Counted from the stretch's first letter, positions 34,868 to 44,550 are shown. The stretch: DNA of 64,000 bases from Desertivirga xinjiangensis (GCF_024436435.1 NZ_JAFMZP010000001.1:682001-746000); one strand, 5' to 3'. Numbers and translations are program-made. The notes: generated by a model from the letters alone, not told the origin.

Positions 34868-35719
34868 ATGGAAGAAAAAGACTTACTTCAAAAATTTATA
34901 AAAGATGCCCTACTTGAAGATATCGGCGACGGGGATCATACATCCCTTTCCACAATTCCGGCGGGTATGGAGGGCGAAGCTCAGCTGCTTATCAAGGAAG
35001 AAGGAATTCTGGCAGGCCTCGGGGTCGGGCTCGAGATCTTCAAAGCCGTTGATCCCGAATTGCAGATTGAGGTGCTGATAAACGATGGAGCAGAAGTAAA
35101 ACCAGGAGATGTAGCATTGAAGGTAAAAGGTAGTGTCTATTCCATACTTACTTCCGAACGCCTGGTTTTGAACACCATGCAGCGTATGAGCGGCATCGCT
35201 ACTACTACCCGGCGTATCACTAAGCTGCTCGGCAGCACCGGTACAAAAGTACTTGATACCAGGAAAACCACCCCAAATATGCGTTTTCTCGAGAAAGCTG
35301 CTGTAAAGATAGGGGGAGGGGTTAATCATCGTTTCGGCCTGTATGATATGATCCTGATTAAAGATAATCATGTAGACTATGCCGGAGGTATCAAACAGGC
35401 CCTGGATGCTGCAAAGAACTACATAAAGCAAAAGAATAAAAATATTCAGATAGAAATCGAAGTACGGAATCTGGGCGAGTTACAGGAAGTTATAGCGTCA
35501 GGACAGGTGGACCGGATATTGCTTGATAATTTCGATTTTGAAACACTAAAAGAGGCTGTTCGCCTGGTAGCTGGAAAGTTTGTTACAGAGGCTTCAGGCG
35601 GCATAACTGAAGAAAATGTGCTCGAATATGCCAGATGTGGCGTCGACTACATTTCTATGGGGGCATTAACCCATTCGGTTAAAAGCCTGGACATGAGTCT
35701 TAAAGCCGTCAGAAACTAA
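34868..35719 (+). CDS. nadC: Nicotinate-nucleotide pyrophosphorylase (carboxylating)
   Basis: A 283-residue quinolinate phosphoribosyltransferase that makes nicotinate mononucleotide from quinolinate and PRPP in NAD synthesis. Diagnostic segments: ALLEDIGDGDHTS at the N-terminus, ERLVLNTMQRMSGIAT, LDTRKTTPNMRFLEKAAVKIGG, and the C-terminal barrel ASGGITEENVLEYARCGVDYIS. ATG 34868 (MEEKDLLQKF) gives the family start; an in-frame ATG at 34820 would add 16 hydrophobic residues with no counterpart. plsY follows 57 bp downstream. Confidence 0.95.
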   Translation: MEEKDLLQKFIKDALLEDIGDGDHTSLSTIPAGMEGEAQLLIKEEGILAGLGVGLEIFKAVDPELQIEVLINDGAEVKPGDVALKVKGSVYSILTSERLVLNTMQRMSGIATTTRRITKLLGSTGTKVLDTRKTTPNMRFLEKAAVKIGGGVNHRFGLYDMILIKDNHVDYAGGIKQALDAAKNYIKQKNKNIQIEIEVRNLGELQEVIASGQVDRILLDNFDFETLKEAVRLVAGKFVTEASGGITEENVLEYARCGVDYISMGALTHSVKSLDMSLKAVRN

Positions 35720-35776
35720 GTTTTCAAATTCTTACATTGATCTGACCTTTCTTTTTTTAGTATACTTGCAAGCTAA

Positions 35777-36439
35777 ATGATATCAATATATTCAATTGGA
35801 GCACTTATAGCGGCGTATTTGTGTGGGTCGATACCAAGTGCCGTCTGGATAGGACAGGCCTTTTATGGTATTGATGTACGCGAATATGGCAGCGGGAATG
35901 CTGGCGCTACCAATACCTTCAGGGTACTGGGAAAGAAGCCGGGAATAGCTGTGATGTTGATCGACATTGTTAAAGGCTGGACCGCGACTAATTTTGTTTA
36001 TTTCATTGGACTTTCCGTAACTGGTCCCCTGCATTCTGTTCAGTTTACCAATTATCAGCTGGCTTTAGGGATCACCGCCGTTATGGGACACCTGTTCCCT
36101 GTATTTGCAGGTTTCAGAGGTGGAAAAGGAATTGCAACGCTTTGTGGAATGATCCTGGCTGTTCATACACATGCAGCATTGTTATGCATACTGGTCTTTA
36201 TGGTGGTGCTTCTTATCTCTAAATACGTATCCCTGAGCTCCATTATGGCAGGGTTTACTTTCCCGCTAAGCATTATATTTATATTTCACTCACCTCTGAG
36301 ATCAATAGTGCTTTATGGAATGTGTATCTGTGTTCTGATATTAGTTACGCATCAGAAGAACATAGAGAGATTACTTAAGGGAAAAGAAAACCGTGTTAAT
36401 TTTTTCAAGAAAAAAACAGCCGACTCAGAAAACTGTTAA
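35777..36439 (+). CDS. plsY: Acyl-phosphate:glycerol-3-phosphate acyltransferase
   Basis: A 220-residue membrane protein with five to six helices, transferring an acyl group from acyl phosphate to glycerol 3-phosphate, the first step of phospholipid synthesis. The conserved motif GSGNAGATN is at residues 38-46, and the later motifs GHLFPVFAGFRGGKGIAT and, near the end, VTHQKNIERLLKGKENR match PlsY. The next gene, a M48 lipoprotein, starts 22 bp after its stop. Confidence 0.95.
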   Translation: MISIYSIGALIAAYLCGSIPSAVWIGQAFYGIDVREYGSGNAGATNTFRVLGKKPGIAVMLIDIVKGWTATNFVYFIGLSVTGPLHSVQFTNYQLALGITAVMGHLFPVFAGFRGGKGIATLCGMILAVHTHAALLCILVFMVVLLISKYVSLSSIMAGFTFPLSIIFIFHSPLRSIVLYGMCICVLILVTHQKNIERLLKGKENRVNFFKKKTADSENC

Positions 36440-36461
36440 GCAAGAATAAAAACACATACTA

Positions 36462-37250
36462 ATGAAATCAAAACGTCTGAAAATAATCGGTACAGCAATT
36501 TGTATTGCTATAATCGCTGCTTGTACGACCGTTCCTCTTACAGGCCGCCGTCAGTTAAACCTCGCCAACTCAGAGGCCATCCAGCAAGAAGCAGAACAAG
36601 CTTACAGGCAATTCTTATCCGATCCTTCCACGAAAGTTGTCACCAGTGGGGCGGATGTACAACGTGTAAGGAACGTTGGGAATAAAATAGCCAGGGCGAT
36701 CGAAACCTACCTGAATCAAAATGGCTATGCCAACCAATATAACTTTAAATGGGAGTTTAACGTAGTACAAAGCAAAGATATTAATGCCTGGTGTATGCCA
36801 GGTGGTAAGGTAGCGGTATATACCGGCATACTTCCCGTAACTCAAACCGATGCAGGCTTAGCTACCGTAATGGGCCACGAGATCGCTCATGCTATTGCAA
36901 GGCACTCCGAAGAACGCTATTCACAAACAATGGGGGCGCAGGCTATCGGTGGAGTAGTTGGCGCGGCAACCGGCTCTCAGACTGTCTCTCAGTTATACGG
37001 TTTAGGTGGTCAGCTCGCTTTACTAAAATATGGTCGTAACCAGGAATCAGAAGCAGACAGGCTTGGCTTGATCTTTATGGCTATGGCAGGATACAACCCT
37101 GATAATGCTGTTTCTTTCTGGCAAAGAATGGCCTCATCAAAAGAAAGTAATGGTACTCCTCCCGAGTTTCTGAGTACTCACCCCAGCGATCAGACCCGGA
37201 TCTCCAATATCCAGAAAAATCTGCCAGAGGCAAGGAGATACTTTAAATAA
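36462..37250 (+). CDS. M48-family zinc metalloprotease lipoprotein
   Basis: A 262-residue protein with a signal and lipobox (IIAAC, Cys21). The zinc motif HEIAH is at residues 139-143 (MGHEIAHAIARHSEERY) and the third ligand is in ESEAD (Glu197). The order and spacing match the LoiP/YcaL-type M48 peptidases that act on envelope proteins in the periplasm. Start and length are normal for that group. Probably cotranscribed with plsY. Confidence 0.9.
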   Translation: MKSKRLKIIGTAICIAIIAACTTVPLTGRRQLNLANSEAIQQEAEQAYRQFLSDPSTKVVTSGADVQRVRNVGNKIARAIETYLNQNGYANQYNFKWEFNVVQSKDINAWCMPGGKVAVYTGILPVTQTDAGLATVMGHEIAHAIARHSEERYSQTMGAQAIGGVVGAATGSQTVSQLYGLGGQLALLKYGRNQESEADRLGLIFMAMAGYNPDNAVSFWQRMASSKESNGTPPEFLSTHPSDQTRISNIQKNLPEARRYFK

Positions 37251-37279
37251 TTAAACTATATTTATTAGGCACAACCCTG

Positions 37280-37338
37280 TCCGTAGAGTTCCCGCAGGGG
37301 TCTCTACGGATTCATCAATAAAAAAGAGTCTCCGACTC
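37280..37338 (-). repeat. Double-hairpin repeat, copy A
   Basis: Stem 1 TCCGTAGAG / CTCTACGGA (37280-37288, 37302-37310) and stem 2 GAGTC / GACTC (37326-37330, 37334-37338) joined by an A-rich linker that reads as a T run on the minus strand. It lies 3' of pabB and may act as its terminator, though 122 bp away. Confidence 0.7.
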
Positions 37339-37460
37339 GCTAGCTATCTTGCCGCCGAATCGAGTCAGAGCTCGCCTTTATTAGATAATTCGTAGTCCGC
37401 CACGGCACGGCCCATCTCACAAGACTCCAGACAGTGCTTCGAACCACTTACGAAAGCACC

Positions 37461-38726
37461 TTACGACAACACCTTCATTATCGCCTCAGCCTTAACCAAA
37501 CACTCCTTATACTCCTCTTCCGCTACTGAAGCAAAAGTTATAGCACTTCCTACCTGAAAAGACAGATATTCCTTTCCAGCATTATACAAAATGCTCCTGA
37601 TAACCACATTAAAGTCAAAGTCACCCTCAGGATCAAAATACCCCAACGCTCCTGAAAATACCCCTCTTTTTGTTCTTTCAAACTGCTCAATCAGCTCCAT
37701 GGCCCTGATCTTAGGTGCCCCCGTCATGGATCCCATTGGAAACGTATGTTTAATGATATCCGGATTAGGCATCCCCGGATCAGCTTCGGAAACCACCGTC
37801 GAGATCATTTGATGCACCTGGCTGAAGCTGTATATCCCGAAAAGCTCCTCTACACTTACGCTGCCGGGCACAGAACACTTCGTAAGATCATTCCGTACCA
37901 GGTCAACGATCATGACATTCTCAGCCTGCTCTTTAATATTATCCCTTAGATCCTGTTTTAGTCGCTGATCTTCTTCCTCAACCGGGCTCCGTCTTACAGT
38001 TCCTTTAATGGGCTGCGAGATCAGTTTTATACCCCGCCTGCTTAAAAACCTCTCGGGGGAAGCAGAAAGGATAAATTTTTCCTGATGTTTAAAAAAGGAA
38101 GAAAAAGGAGTAGGGGAGATTTTAGTAAGCGCTCTAAAGAGAGCTAATGCATTTACAGACGTCTTCTCTGAATAGAACTCCTGGCAGAAATTCATTTCAT
38201 AGATGTCTCCGCGACGGATATGCTCCCTGATACGGTTAACCGTATCAACATATTCTTCTTGGGTAAAACGGGGTTTTATCTGATTTTGAAATACCGGCAC
38301 TTCCTTTTCGAGTTCTACACTATCAATCCGCCTGATAACATCCTTGTCGGCACTCGAGATCTCAGCTATACCGCCCCTGATCCTGATAACATGCTGCGGC
38401 TTGAAAAAAAACAGATCTGGAAACAGCAGACCATCAAAGTTCCCTGAACTAAGATCTTCAATGCCGTTCTTTAAATCATAGCTCAAATAACCTATAGCCC
38501 AGCTCTTTTCTTCTAAAAACGAGCTAAGTTCAGAGAAAGCATTTTGTGAACTTGTACTGATAAACGAGCTGACGCCCGCCGCAATCAAAACATCAAAGGC
38601 CGAATAAGGATCGTGGTAGGAATTGGAATCAAAACAACAGGCTGTCCCGAAAGAGGCAGCCCATTGCAATGCTTTATTTCTGAAAAGAGTAATGTCATCC
38701 GGAGAATGTTTAATTGTTTCCAACAC
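37461..38726 (-). CDS. pabB: Aminodeoxychorismate synthase component I
   Basis: A 421-residue chorismate-binding enzyme making 4-amino-4-deoxychorismate for folate. The motif PIKGTVRR (Lys, where anthranilate synthase TrpE has Ala) marks it as PabB rather than TrpE, and GSMTGAPKIRAMELIEQFERTKRG and YFDPEGDFDFNVVIRS are the family's C-terminal signatures. The start is GTG 38726 followed by MLETIKHSPDD; a TTG next to it is an alternative. No glutaminase PabA is seen here. The pabC-like gene at 49698 would do the next step. Confidence 0.9.
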   Translation of the reverse strand: MLETIKHSPDDITLFRNKALQWAASFGTACCFDSNSYHDPYSAFDVLIAAGVSSFISTSSQNAFSELSSFLEEKSWAIGYLSYDLKNGIEDLSSGNFDGLLFPDLFFFKPQHVIRIRGGIAEISSADKDVIRRIDSVELEKEVPVFQNQIKPRFTQEEYVDTVNRIREHIRRGDIYEMNFCQEFYSEKTSVNALALFRALTKISPTPFSSFFKHQEKFILSASPERFLSRRGIKLISQPIKGTVRRSPVEEEDQRLKQDLRDNIKEQAENVMIVDLVRNDLTKCSVPGSVSVEELFGIYSFSQVHQMISTVVSEADPGMPNPDIIKHTFPMGSMTGAPKIRAMELIEQFERTKRGVFSGALGYFDPEGDFDFNVVIRSILYNAGKEYLSFQVGSAITFASVAEEEYKECLVKAEAIMKVLS

Positions 38727-38774
38727 TGAACTTTAAACTCTCAACCCAGAACGTATAACTCAAAAACTTATAAC

Positions 38775-40046
38775 TTATAAAGTCAGCGTCTGTACCCTGT
38801 CAGGTCCAACAGATAGATACCTAACCGGTACGCCAACCTGTTCTTCCAGGTACTTAACGTAAGCGTTTAGTTTTTCAGGAATCTCGCCGATGGTCTTAAT
38901 GCCTGTCAGGTCTTCATTCCATCCAGCAATCTCCTCATATACCGGTTTAGCTTCTACCGAGCAGATATCGTAAGGCATGTAATCGATCTTTTCGCCATTA
39001 TACTGATAATGAGTACAAGCATAGATCTTTTCAAAGCCACTCAATACGTCAGCTTTTGTCATTACCAGTTCAGTTACGCCGTTAAGCATGATCGCATACT
39101 TTAAAGCAGGAAGATCGATCCAGCCGGTACGACGGGCACGACCAGTAGTAGCCCCAAACTCATGACCGATCTTACGCAGTTCTTCGCCGGTCTCATCAAA
39201 AAGTTCAGTAGGGAAGGGGCCACCACCAACACGCGTGCAATAAGCCTTAAAAATACCGATAACCGCACCGATCTTATTCGGGGCAACTCCTAAACCTGTA
39301 CAGGCTCCGGCAGCAGTAGTGTTCGATGATGTAACAAAGGGGTAAGATCCGAAATCTACATCAAGCATAGCTCCCTGAGCACCCTCTGCTAAAACAGATT
39401 TTCCTTCACGCAGGTATTGATTAACAAAATGTTCGCTGTCGACCTGAGGAATGCTCTTCAGGTATTCTATTGCTTCAAAAAATGCCTGCTCTTTTTCAGA
39501 GAAATCAGGGATTTCGCCGTAATGGCTAAGAATTGATTTATGCTTATTAACCAGACGATCGTATTTTTCCTTGAAGTCGACCAGCAGCGTATCGCCAACA
39601 CGTAATCCGTTACGGCCTGTTTTGTCCATATAGGTTGGACCTATACCTTTTAAGGTAGATCCAATCTTACCTTCACCCATTTTACTTTCGGATGCCGCAT
39701 CTAAAAGCTGGTGGGTAGGTAATATCAGGTGAGCTTTACGACCGATAACCAGCTTACCGTCGGCTACAGGGTCAAACCCGCTTTTCTTTAAGTTATCCAG
39801 TTCACGTTTCAGGATAATAGGATCGATCACTACACCATTACCGATCAGGTTCATGGTTTTATCGTTGAAGATCCCTGAAGGAATAGTATTTAAAACATAC
39901 TTCTGATTGTCGAACTCAAGGGTATGCCCTGCATTTGGTCCCCCCTGGAACCGGGCAATTAAGTCGTACTTCGGACTTAATACATCAACAATTTTTCCTT
40001 TACCTTCATCGCCCCACTGGAGCCCTAAGAGTACATCAACAGCCAT
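38775..40046 (-). CDS. purA: Adenylosuccinate synthetase
   Basis: A 423-residue GTP-dependent enzyme joining IMP and aspartate on the way to AMP. The N-terminal P-loop-like GDEGKGK (residues 12-18, with catalytic Asp13) is exact, and GPNAGHTLE, GNGVVIDP, KGIGPTYMDKTGRNGLRVGD, QGAMLDVDFGSYPFVTSSNTTA and the GTP-binding KADVLSGFEKIYAC match PurA. Length is normal. Fur lies 16 bp upstream, so the two share a transcript. Confidence 0.97.
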   Translation of the reverse strand: MAVDVLLGLQWGDEGKGKIVDVLSPKYDLIARFQGGPNAGHTLEFDNQKYVLNTIPSGIFNDKTMNLIGNGVVIDPIILKRELDNLKKSGFDPVADGKLVIGRKAHLILPTHQLLDAASESKMGEGKIGSTLKGIGPTYMDKTGRNGLRVGDTLLVDFKEKYDRLVNKHKSILSHYGEIPDFSEKEQAFFEAIEYLKSIPQVDSEHFVNQYLREGKSVLAEGAQGAMLDVDFGSYPFVTSSNTTAAGACTGLGVAPNKIGAVIGIFKAYCTRVGGGPFPTELFDETGEELRKIGHEFGATTGRARRTGWIDLPALKYAIMLNGVTELVMTKADVLSGFEKIYACTHYQYNGEKIDYMPYDICSVEAKPVYEEIAGWNEDLTGIKTIGEIPEKLNAYVKYLEEQVGVPVRYLSVGPDRVQTLTL

Positions 40047-40062
40047 TATAATTTAGGAATTA

Positions 40063-40536
40063 TTAATTTTTTAAATATGATTCACAGTGTCCTGCTTTAA
40101 GTCTGCTGCAGTTACCGTAAAGGTTTAGAGAGTGGTGTTTAATTTCGAATTTCAAGAGCTCGCCCATCATGCTTTGGATCTGTCCTACGCGCGGGTCGCA
40201 AAACTCTACTACCTTACCGCAATCAATGCAGATAATATGGTCGTGCTGCTTGTATCCGTAGGATTTCTCAAACTGGGCCATGTTCTTGCCAAACTGGTGT
40301 TTGGTCACCAGATCACATGAAACCAACAGCTCCAGGGTATTATAGACCGTTGCCCGGCTTACCCGGTACTTTTTATTTTTCATATGGATATACAAAGATT
40401 CCACATCAAAATGGTCTGTCCTGGAATAGATTTCTTCAAGTATAGCGAAACGTTCGGGAGTTTTTCTAAGACTCTTATTTTCAAGGTAAGCCTCGAAAAT
40501 CTTCTTAACCATTGCTATTGTTTCTTGTACGGGCAT
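40063..40536 (-). CDS. Fur-family transcriptional repressor
   Basis: A 157-residue metal-dependent regulator. The N-terminal winged helix ([19 protein letters not shown], then [21 protein letters not shown]) is the Fur/PerR/Zur type, and the C-terminal domain has [18 protein letters not shown] with CxxC and a later [13 protein letters not shown], the structural zinc site. Whether it senses iron, peroxide or zinc is not readable. ATG 40536 ([14 protein letters not shown]) is chosen: an upstream TTG at 40557 lies inside the -7 element and cannot be a start. It lies upstream of purA. Confidence 0.9.
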   Translation of the reverse strand: MPVQETIAMVKKIFEAYLENKSLRKTPERFAILEEIYSRTDHFDVESLYIHMKNKKYRVSRATVYNTLELLVSCDLVTKHQFGKNMAQFEKSYGYKQHDHIICIDCGKVVEFCDPRVGQIQSMMGELLKFEIKHHSLNLYGNCSRLKAGHCESYLKN

Positions 40537-40554
40537 AAGCTTGTTAACAGCCTC

Positions 40555-40587
40555 CAAATTTATCCAAAAAAATAAGAATAAATCAAA
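40555..40587 (-). promoter_or_regulatory. Promoter of the fur-like gene
   Basis: On the minus strand TTTG (40584-40587), 21 bp, then TAAATTTG (40555-40562). Both match the consensus, and the -7 element fixes the true start codon at 40536 by excluding the upstream TTG. Confidence 0.6.
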
Positions 40588-40637
40588 CTAAATGAATTTG
40601 CTGCCATTAATATGACGCCGCTCCCTCTCAAAATAGC

Positions 40638-42869
40638 TTAAGAGGCCTTTACCAGGCCCTTCGGTTCTGAATCAAAACGGGTAACAGAAGTAACACCTTT
40701 AATTTGCCTTAATCTTTTGATCAGGTTTTCCAGGTGGAGTGTATCATTCACATAAACCATGATCGAACCCTCAAAGATACCCTCATTGCTGTCAACTATT
40801 ATAGAACGCATATTTACCTTGAAGTCGTTTGAAATAACCGTTGTAAGTTTATTGATCAATCCCACTTCATCAATGCCGGTTATACGTAGCCCCGTTAAGA
40901 ATGCAAGTTCTTTTTGCGAAGTCCATTTCGCCTTCACTACCCTGTAACCATAATTTGCCATTAATTTAGTGGCATTAGGGCAGTTGGTACGATGGATCTT
41001 AATACCGTCGTTGATGGTAATGAAGCCGAAAACGTCATCGCCCGGAATAGGATTACAACAAGTAGAAAGTTTGTAATCTATCTTTTGAAGGTCTTCGCCG
41101 ATCAGCAGGGTATCGCTGTCTTTGGTTTTAACCTTGTTAATAATACCTTCCAGCTGATTGGCCTCGATACGTTCAGGACTGCGGTTCTCGGGTATTTTAT
41201 CCGCGGCCTGGAAATCCTTCAGGTCTTTCAGGTCAATTTTGCCGATAGCTACATTATAGAACAGATCAAGCGTATTATGGAACTTGAAGTGAAAGGCAAT
41301 CTTGTTTATATTGTCTGAATTGTAGGTGATCTTGAGTGATTTAAGTTTTCTCTCCAGGATCTCCTTACCTTCTTCAGCTACTCTTCTCTTTTCTTCCTTT
41401 AAGCTCGACTTGATCTTAGACTTCGCCTTGGCCGTTACCACGAAGTTCAGCCAGTCTTCCTTAGGAGTTTGTTTGCTGGAGGTGATGATCTCCACCTGGT
41501 CGCCATTTTGAAGCTTATGCGCCAGGGGAACCAGCTTATGGTTCACTTTTGCACCGATACATTTAGCACCAAGGTCTGAGTGGATCTCGAAAGCAAAATC
41601 GAGGGCAGTAGCATCCGTAGGCAGCTGCATAAGTGCTCCTTTCGGTGTAAAAATGAAGATCTCGTCAGAGAAGAGGTTCATTTTAAAATCGTCAAGGAAG
41701 TCGAGGGCATTCGACTCAGGGTTTTTCAGCATCTCCCTAACTTTCTGGATCCACTGGTCCAGTCCGCTGTCTGAGGATGATTCTTTGTATTTCCAATGCG
41801 CAGCAAAGCCTTTTTCAGCGATTTCATTCATGCGTTGCGTACGGATCTGCACCTCTACCCATTGTCCCTTAGGTCCCATAACCGTAGTATGCAAAGATTC
41901 GTAGCCATTCGCTTTAGGCGATGACACCCAGTCGCGAAGCCTGTCAGGATTTGGCCGGTACAGGTCTGTCACAATAGAATACGCTTTCCAGCAGTCGGCT
42001 TTCTCATTCTCAATCTTACTGTCGAGTATGATACGGATCGCAAAAAGGTCGTACACCTCTTCGAATGGAATTCCTTTTTTGCGCATCTTATTCCATATAG
42101 AATGGATAGATTTTGGCCTTCCATAGACTTCCGCATGCAATCCCTGTTCTTTTAAAATGTCCTTTATCGGCTCAACGAAAGTCTTTACATATAATTCACG
42201 TTCCGCTTTTTTCTCATTCAGTTTGCGGGCAATGAATTTGTAGGTTTCCGTTTCCATGTATTTCATGGAAAGGTCTTCCAGTTCAGACTTCATTGCGTAT
42301 AGTCCCAGGCGGTGCGCCAGAGGAGCGTACAAGTATACCGTTTCGGAAGATATCTTAAGCTGCTTGTCGCGGGGCATGAACTCCATGGTCCGCATATTAT
42401 GCAGTCTGTCGGCCAGTTTAATCAGGATCACCCTTACATCATCTGCAAGCGTAAGCAGCATTTTTCTGAAGTTCTCTGCCTGCAGGGAGCTGTTATAGTC
42501 AAATACGCCGGAGATCTTTGTAAGTCCATCGATGATCCGGGCTACCTTTTTCCCAAATTCCCGTTCAATGTCATCCAATGTAATGGCAGTGTCTTCAACC
42601 ACATCATGCAGCAACGCGCATACAATAGAGGTGGTTCCAAGGCCAATCTCTTCCGCTGCGATCTGAGCTACGGCAATAGGATGATATATATATGGCTCAC
42701 CCGATTTACGGCGCATGTCTTTATGGCTATCGAGCGACATGTCGAAAGCCTGCCTGATCATGCGTTTGTCGCCTTTTTGTAAGGTGGCTTTGCTTGCTTT
42801 AAGTAAGGCGCGGTACCGTTTAAGTATTTCTTTCTTCTCCGCTTCAAGATCAATCACTAATTCCTTCAT
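40638..42869 (-). CDS. rel: Bifunctional (p)ppGpp synthetase/hydrolase (RelA/SpoT family)
   Basis: A 743-residue long RSH enzyme. The hydrolase domain carries the HD motif (His88-Asp89, in CALLHDVVEDT) and looks intact; the synthetase domain follows (LYRPNPDRLRDWVSSPKANGYESLHTTV, then VEVQIRTQRMNEIAEKGFAAHWKYK), then TGS (IFTPKGALMQLPTDATALDFAFEIHS), zinc-finger-like CCNPIPGDDVFGF, and a C-terminal ACT domain. So it can both make and degrade the alarmone. ATG 42869 is taken; a TTG two codons upstream is unlikely. The divergent spacer holds two palindromes. Confidence 0.95.
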   Translation of the reverse strand: MKELVIDLEAEKKEILKRYRALLKASKATLQKGDKRMIRQAFDMSLDSHKDMRRKSGEPYIYHPIAVAQIAAEEIGLGTTSIVCALLHDVVEDTAITLDDIEREFGKKVARIIDGLTKISGVFDYNSSLQAENFRKMLLTLADDVRVILIKLADRLHNMRTMEFMPRDKQLKISSETVYLYAPLAHRLGLYAMKSELEDLSMKYMETETYKFIARKLNEKKAERELYVKTFVEPIKDILKEQGLHAEVYGRPKSIHSIWNKMRKKGIPFEEVYDLFAIRIILDSKIENEKADCWKAYSIVTDLYRPNPDRLRDWVSSPKANGYESLHTTVMGPKGQWVEVQIRTQRMNEIAEKGFAAHWKYKESSSDSGLDQWIQKVREMLKNPESNALDFLDDFKMNLFSDEIFIFTPKGALMQLPTDATALDFAFEIHSDLGAKCIGAKVNHKLVPLAHKLQNGDQVEIITSSKQTPKEDWLNFVVTAKAKSKIKSSLKEEKRRVAEEGKEILERKLKSLKITYNSDNINKIAFHFKFHNTLDLFYNVAIGKIDLKDLKDFQAADKIPENRSPERIEANQLEGIINKVKTKDSDTLLIGEDLQKIDYKLSTCCNPIPGDDVFGFITINDGIKIHRTNCPNATKLMANYGYRVVKAKWTSQKELAFLTGLRITGIDEVGLINKLTTVISNDFKVNMRSIIVDSNEGIFEGSIMVYVNDTLHLENLIKRLRQIKGVTSVTRFDSEPKGLVKAS

Positions 42870-42937
42870 AGTCAATTCTTAAGTTTCCTGTCATAAAAAA
42901 TCTGAAACTTAAATTTCTTATATCCTTTAGGGTTACA

Positions 42938-42988
42938 ATTTCGTATATTGGATATTAATTATATACGAAATAAGGTGTAATATTACAC
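42938..42988. promoter_or_regulatory. Two adjacent palindromes between rel and a DUF4294 gene
   Basis: An 11-bp perfect inverted repeat ATTTCGTATAT / ATATACGAAAT (42938-42948, 42961-42971, 12-bp spacer) is followed 3 bp on by the 14-bp palindrome GTGTAATATTACAC (42975-42988). It lies between divergent start codons, where an operator for one or both genes could sit; the second palindrome is 10 bp from the DUF4294 start. Confidence 0.5.
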
Positions 42989-42998
42989 TTTCTAAATT

Positions 42999-43628
42999 AT
43001 GAAAAATTATTTGCTGTTAGCTATTTTCTCTTTGTTTTTCAGCTTTTCCCTGTCTGCCCAGGATACTGCGGATACATTCGATCCAAAAGTTAAGGGCAAA
43101 AACGATACCATTCGTGTGGCCGTGACACGTGATGAATTTGGAAATTTAATGCCCTGGATTCCTTTAAGAGATGTCAATATCTATGGAAGGCGAACTTTTG
43201 CAAGTACTGAGGCACGTATGAAATATAACAGGCTTCGTTATAATGTACTTAAAGTTTTGCCTTATGCAAGATTTGCCCGCGAGCGGTATCAGCGATTGAA
43301 CGAAGAGCTTACCAAAACCAGCAACCGCAAAGAACAGAAAAAATTGGTTAAAGCTTGCGAAAAAGAAATAAAAGACATGTTTAACCGCGAAATTAAGAAC
43401 ATGTCGATCACTCAGGGCGAGATCCTGATCAAGCTGATAGACCGCGAGACCGGAAACAGTACCTATGATCTGGTGAAAGATCTGAAGGGCGGATTCACAG
43501 CGTTTTTCTACCAGTCTGTAGCCCGTGTAGCAGGTCACAACCTCAAACAGCACTACGATCCTAACCAGGAGAGGGACATCGAGAACATCATACAGATGTA
43601 TGGTTACTACGCCGCCGCACGAATGTAA
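42999..43628 (+). CDS. DUF4294 domain-containing exported protein
   Basis: A 209-residue protein with a signal peptide (MKNYLLLAIFSLFFSFSLSAQ) and the DUF4294 block typical of Bacteroidota (YGRRTFASTEARMKYNRLRYNVLKVLPYARFARERY, followed by a charged helical stretch and LIKLIDRETGNSTYDLVKDLKGGFTAFFYQSVARVAG). Function is unknown. It is not in an obvious operon; bshB1 begins 133 bp downstream. Its start region overlaps the palindromes described for this spacer. Confidence 0.85.
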   Translation: MKNYLLLAIFSLFFSFSLSAQDTADTFDPKVKGKNDTIRVAVTRDEFGNLMPWIPLRDVNIYGRRTFASTEARMKYNRLRYNVLKVLPYARFARERYQRLNEELTKTSNRKEQKKLVKACEKEIKDMFNREIKNMSITQGEILIKLIDRETGNSTYDLVKDLKGGFTAFFYQSVARVAGHNLKQHYDPNQERDIENIIQMYGYYAAARM

Positions 43629-43761
43629 TAAACTTGTAATATCCCAATCACTTCTTCGTTTTATCTTTTCATGACATTCTAGCAGCTGGCAATAGCTATG
43701 TTTGCGACTGAAAATGTTGAGCAGTAATTCATAACTCATCATTCATAACTCATCATTCTAA

Positions 43762-44487
43762 ATGAAATTAGACATATTAGTCATCGCCGCTCATCCTGAT
43801 GACGCAGAACTAGGATGTTCAGGTACATTACTTAAATATAAGGCCCAGGGAAAAAAGATTGGTATAATTGATCTGACCAGGGGAGAACTGGGAACCCGTG
43901 GCACGGCCGACACCCGGAAAGAAGAAGCCGCCGCTGCTGCAGATATCTTGAATCTCGACATCCGCGAAAACTTAGGTATGCGTGATGCTTTTTTTAAAAA
44001 CGATGAAGAACATCAGCTGCAGCTGATCAAAAAGATCCGCCAGTACCAACCGGAGATCATTCTTGGCAACGCTCCGTTCGACCGCCATCCGGATCATGGT
44101 AAGGCTGGGGCTTTAATTAACGACGCTGCTTTTTTATCAGGCTTGCCAAAGATCGAAACAAACCTGGATGGCGAAAATCAGAAAGCATGGAGGCCCCGTT
44201 TACTGCTGCAGTTTATTCAGGATGCCTATATCAAACCAGACATTGTAATAGACGTTACCGACTTCTGGGATCAGAAAATGGCTTCCATCCAGGCTTACAA
44301 AACTCAATTCTACAGTCCCGGCAACGAAGAAACAGGAGAGGAGCAGACCTATATATCCACTCCCGCATTTGTTAAAGTTGTTGAAGGCCGTGCCCGCGAA
44401 TTCGGCAAACACATAGGAGTTACCTTTGCTGAAGGTTTCGTCTCCAAAAAGATCTTAGGGGTGGATGATCTGTTTAATCTGAGGTAG
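43762..44487 (+). CDS. bshB1: Bacillithiol biosynthesis deacetylase BshB1
   Basis: A 241-residue PIG-L/LmbE-family zinc hydrolase. The metal motif HPDD is at residues 11-14 (AAHPDDAELGCSGTLL), with RGELGTRGTADTRKEEA and NAPFDRHPDHGKAGALI carrying further ligands. The BshB1 subgroup deacetylates N-acetylglucosaminyl-malate in bacillithiol synthesis, used by many Bacteroidota. The product YISTPAFVKVVEGRAREFGK near the end fits this subgroup. The genes bshA and bshC are not nearby. Tandem copies of ATTCATAACTCATC lie just before the start. Downstream is the 14-bp tandem array. Confidence 0.92.
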   Translation: MKLDILVIAAHPDDAELGCSGTLLKYKAQGKKIGIIDLTRGELGTRGTADTRKEEAAAAADILNLDIRENLGMRDAFFKNDEEHQLQLIKKIRQYQPEIILGNAPFDRHPDHGKAGALINDAAFLSGLPKIETNLDGENQKAWRPRLLLQFIQDAYIKPDIVIDVTDFWDQKMASIQAYKTQFYSPGNEETGEEQTYISTPAFVKVVEGRAREFGKHIGVTFAEGFVSKKILGVDDLFNLR

Positions 44488-44550
44488 TAGAATTAATAAA
44501 ATGGCTCACAGAATATCGCGGTGAACTTTTAAAGGTCTTGATCAGCTTAT

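Noticed and set aside
40537-40557. TTG start of the fur-like gene at 40557
   Set aside because: The TTG is part of the -7 element; the ATG at 40536 gives a normal Fur start.
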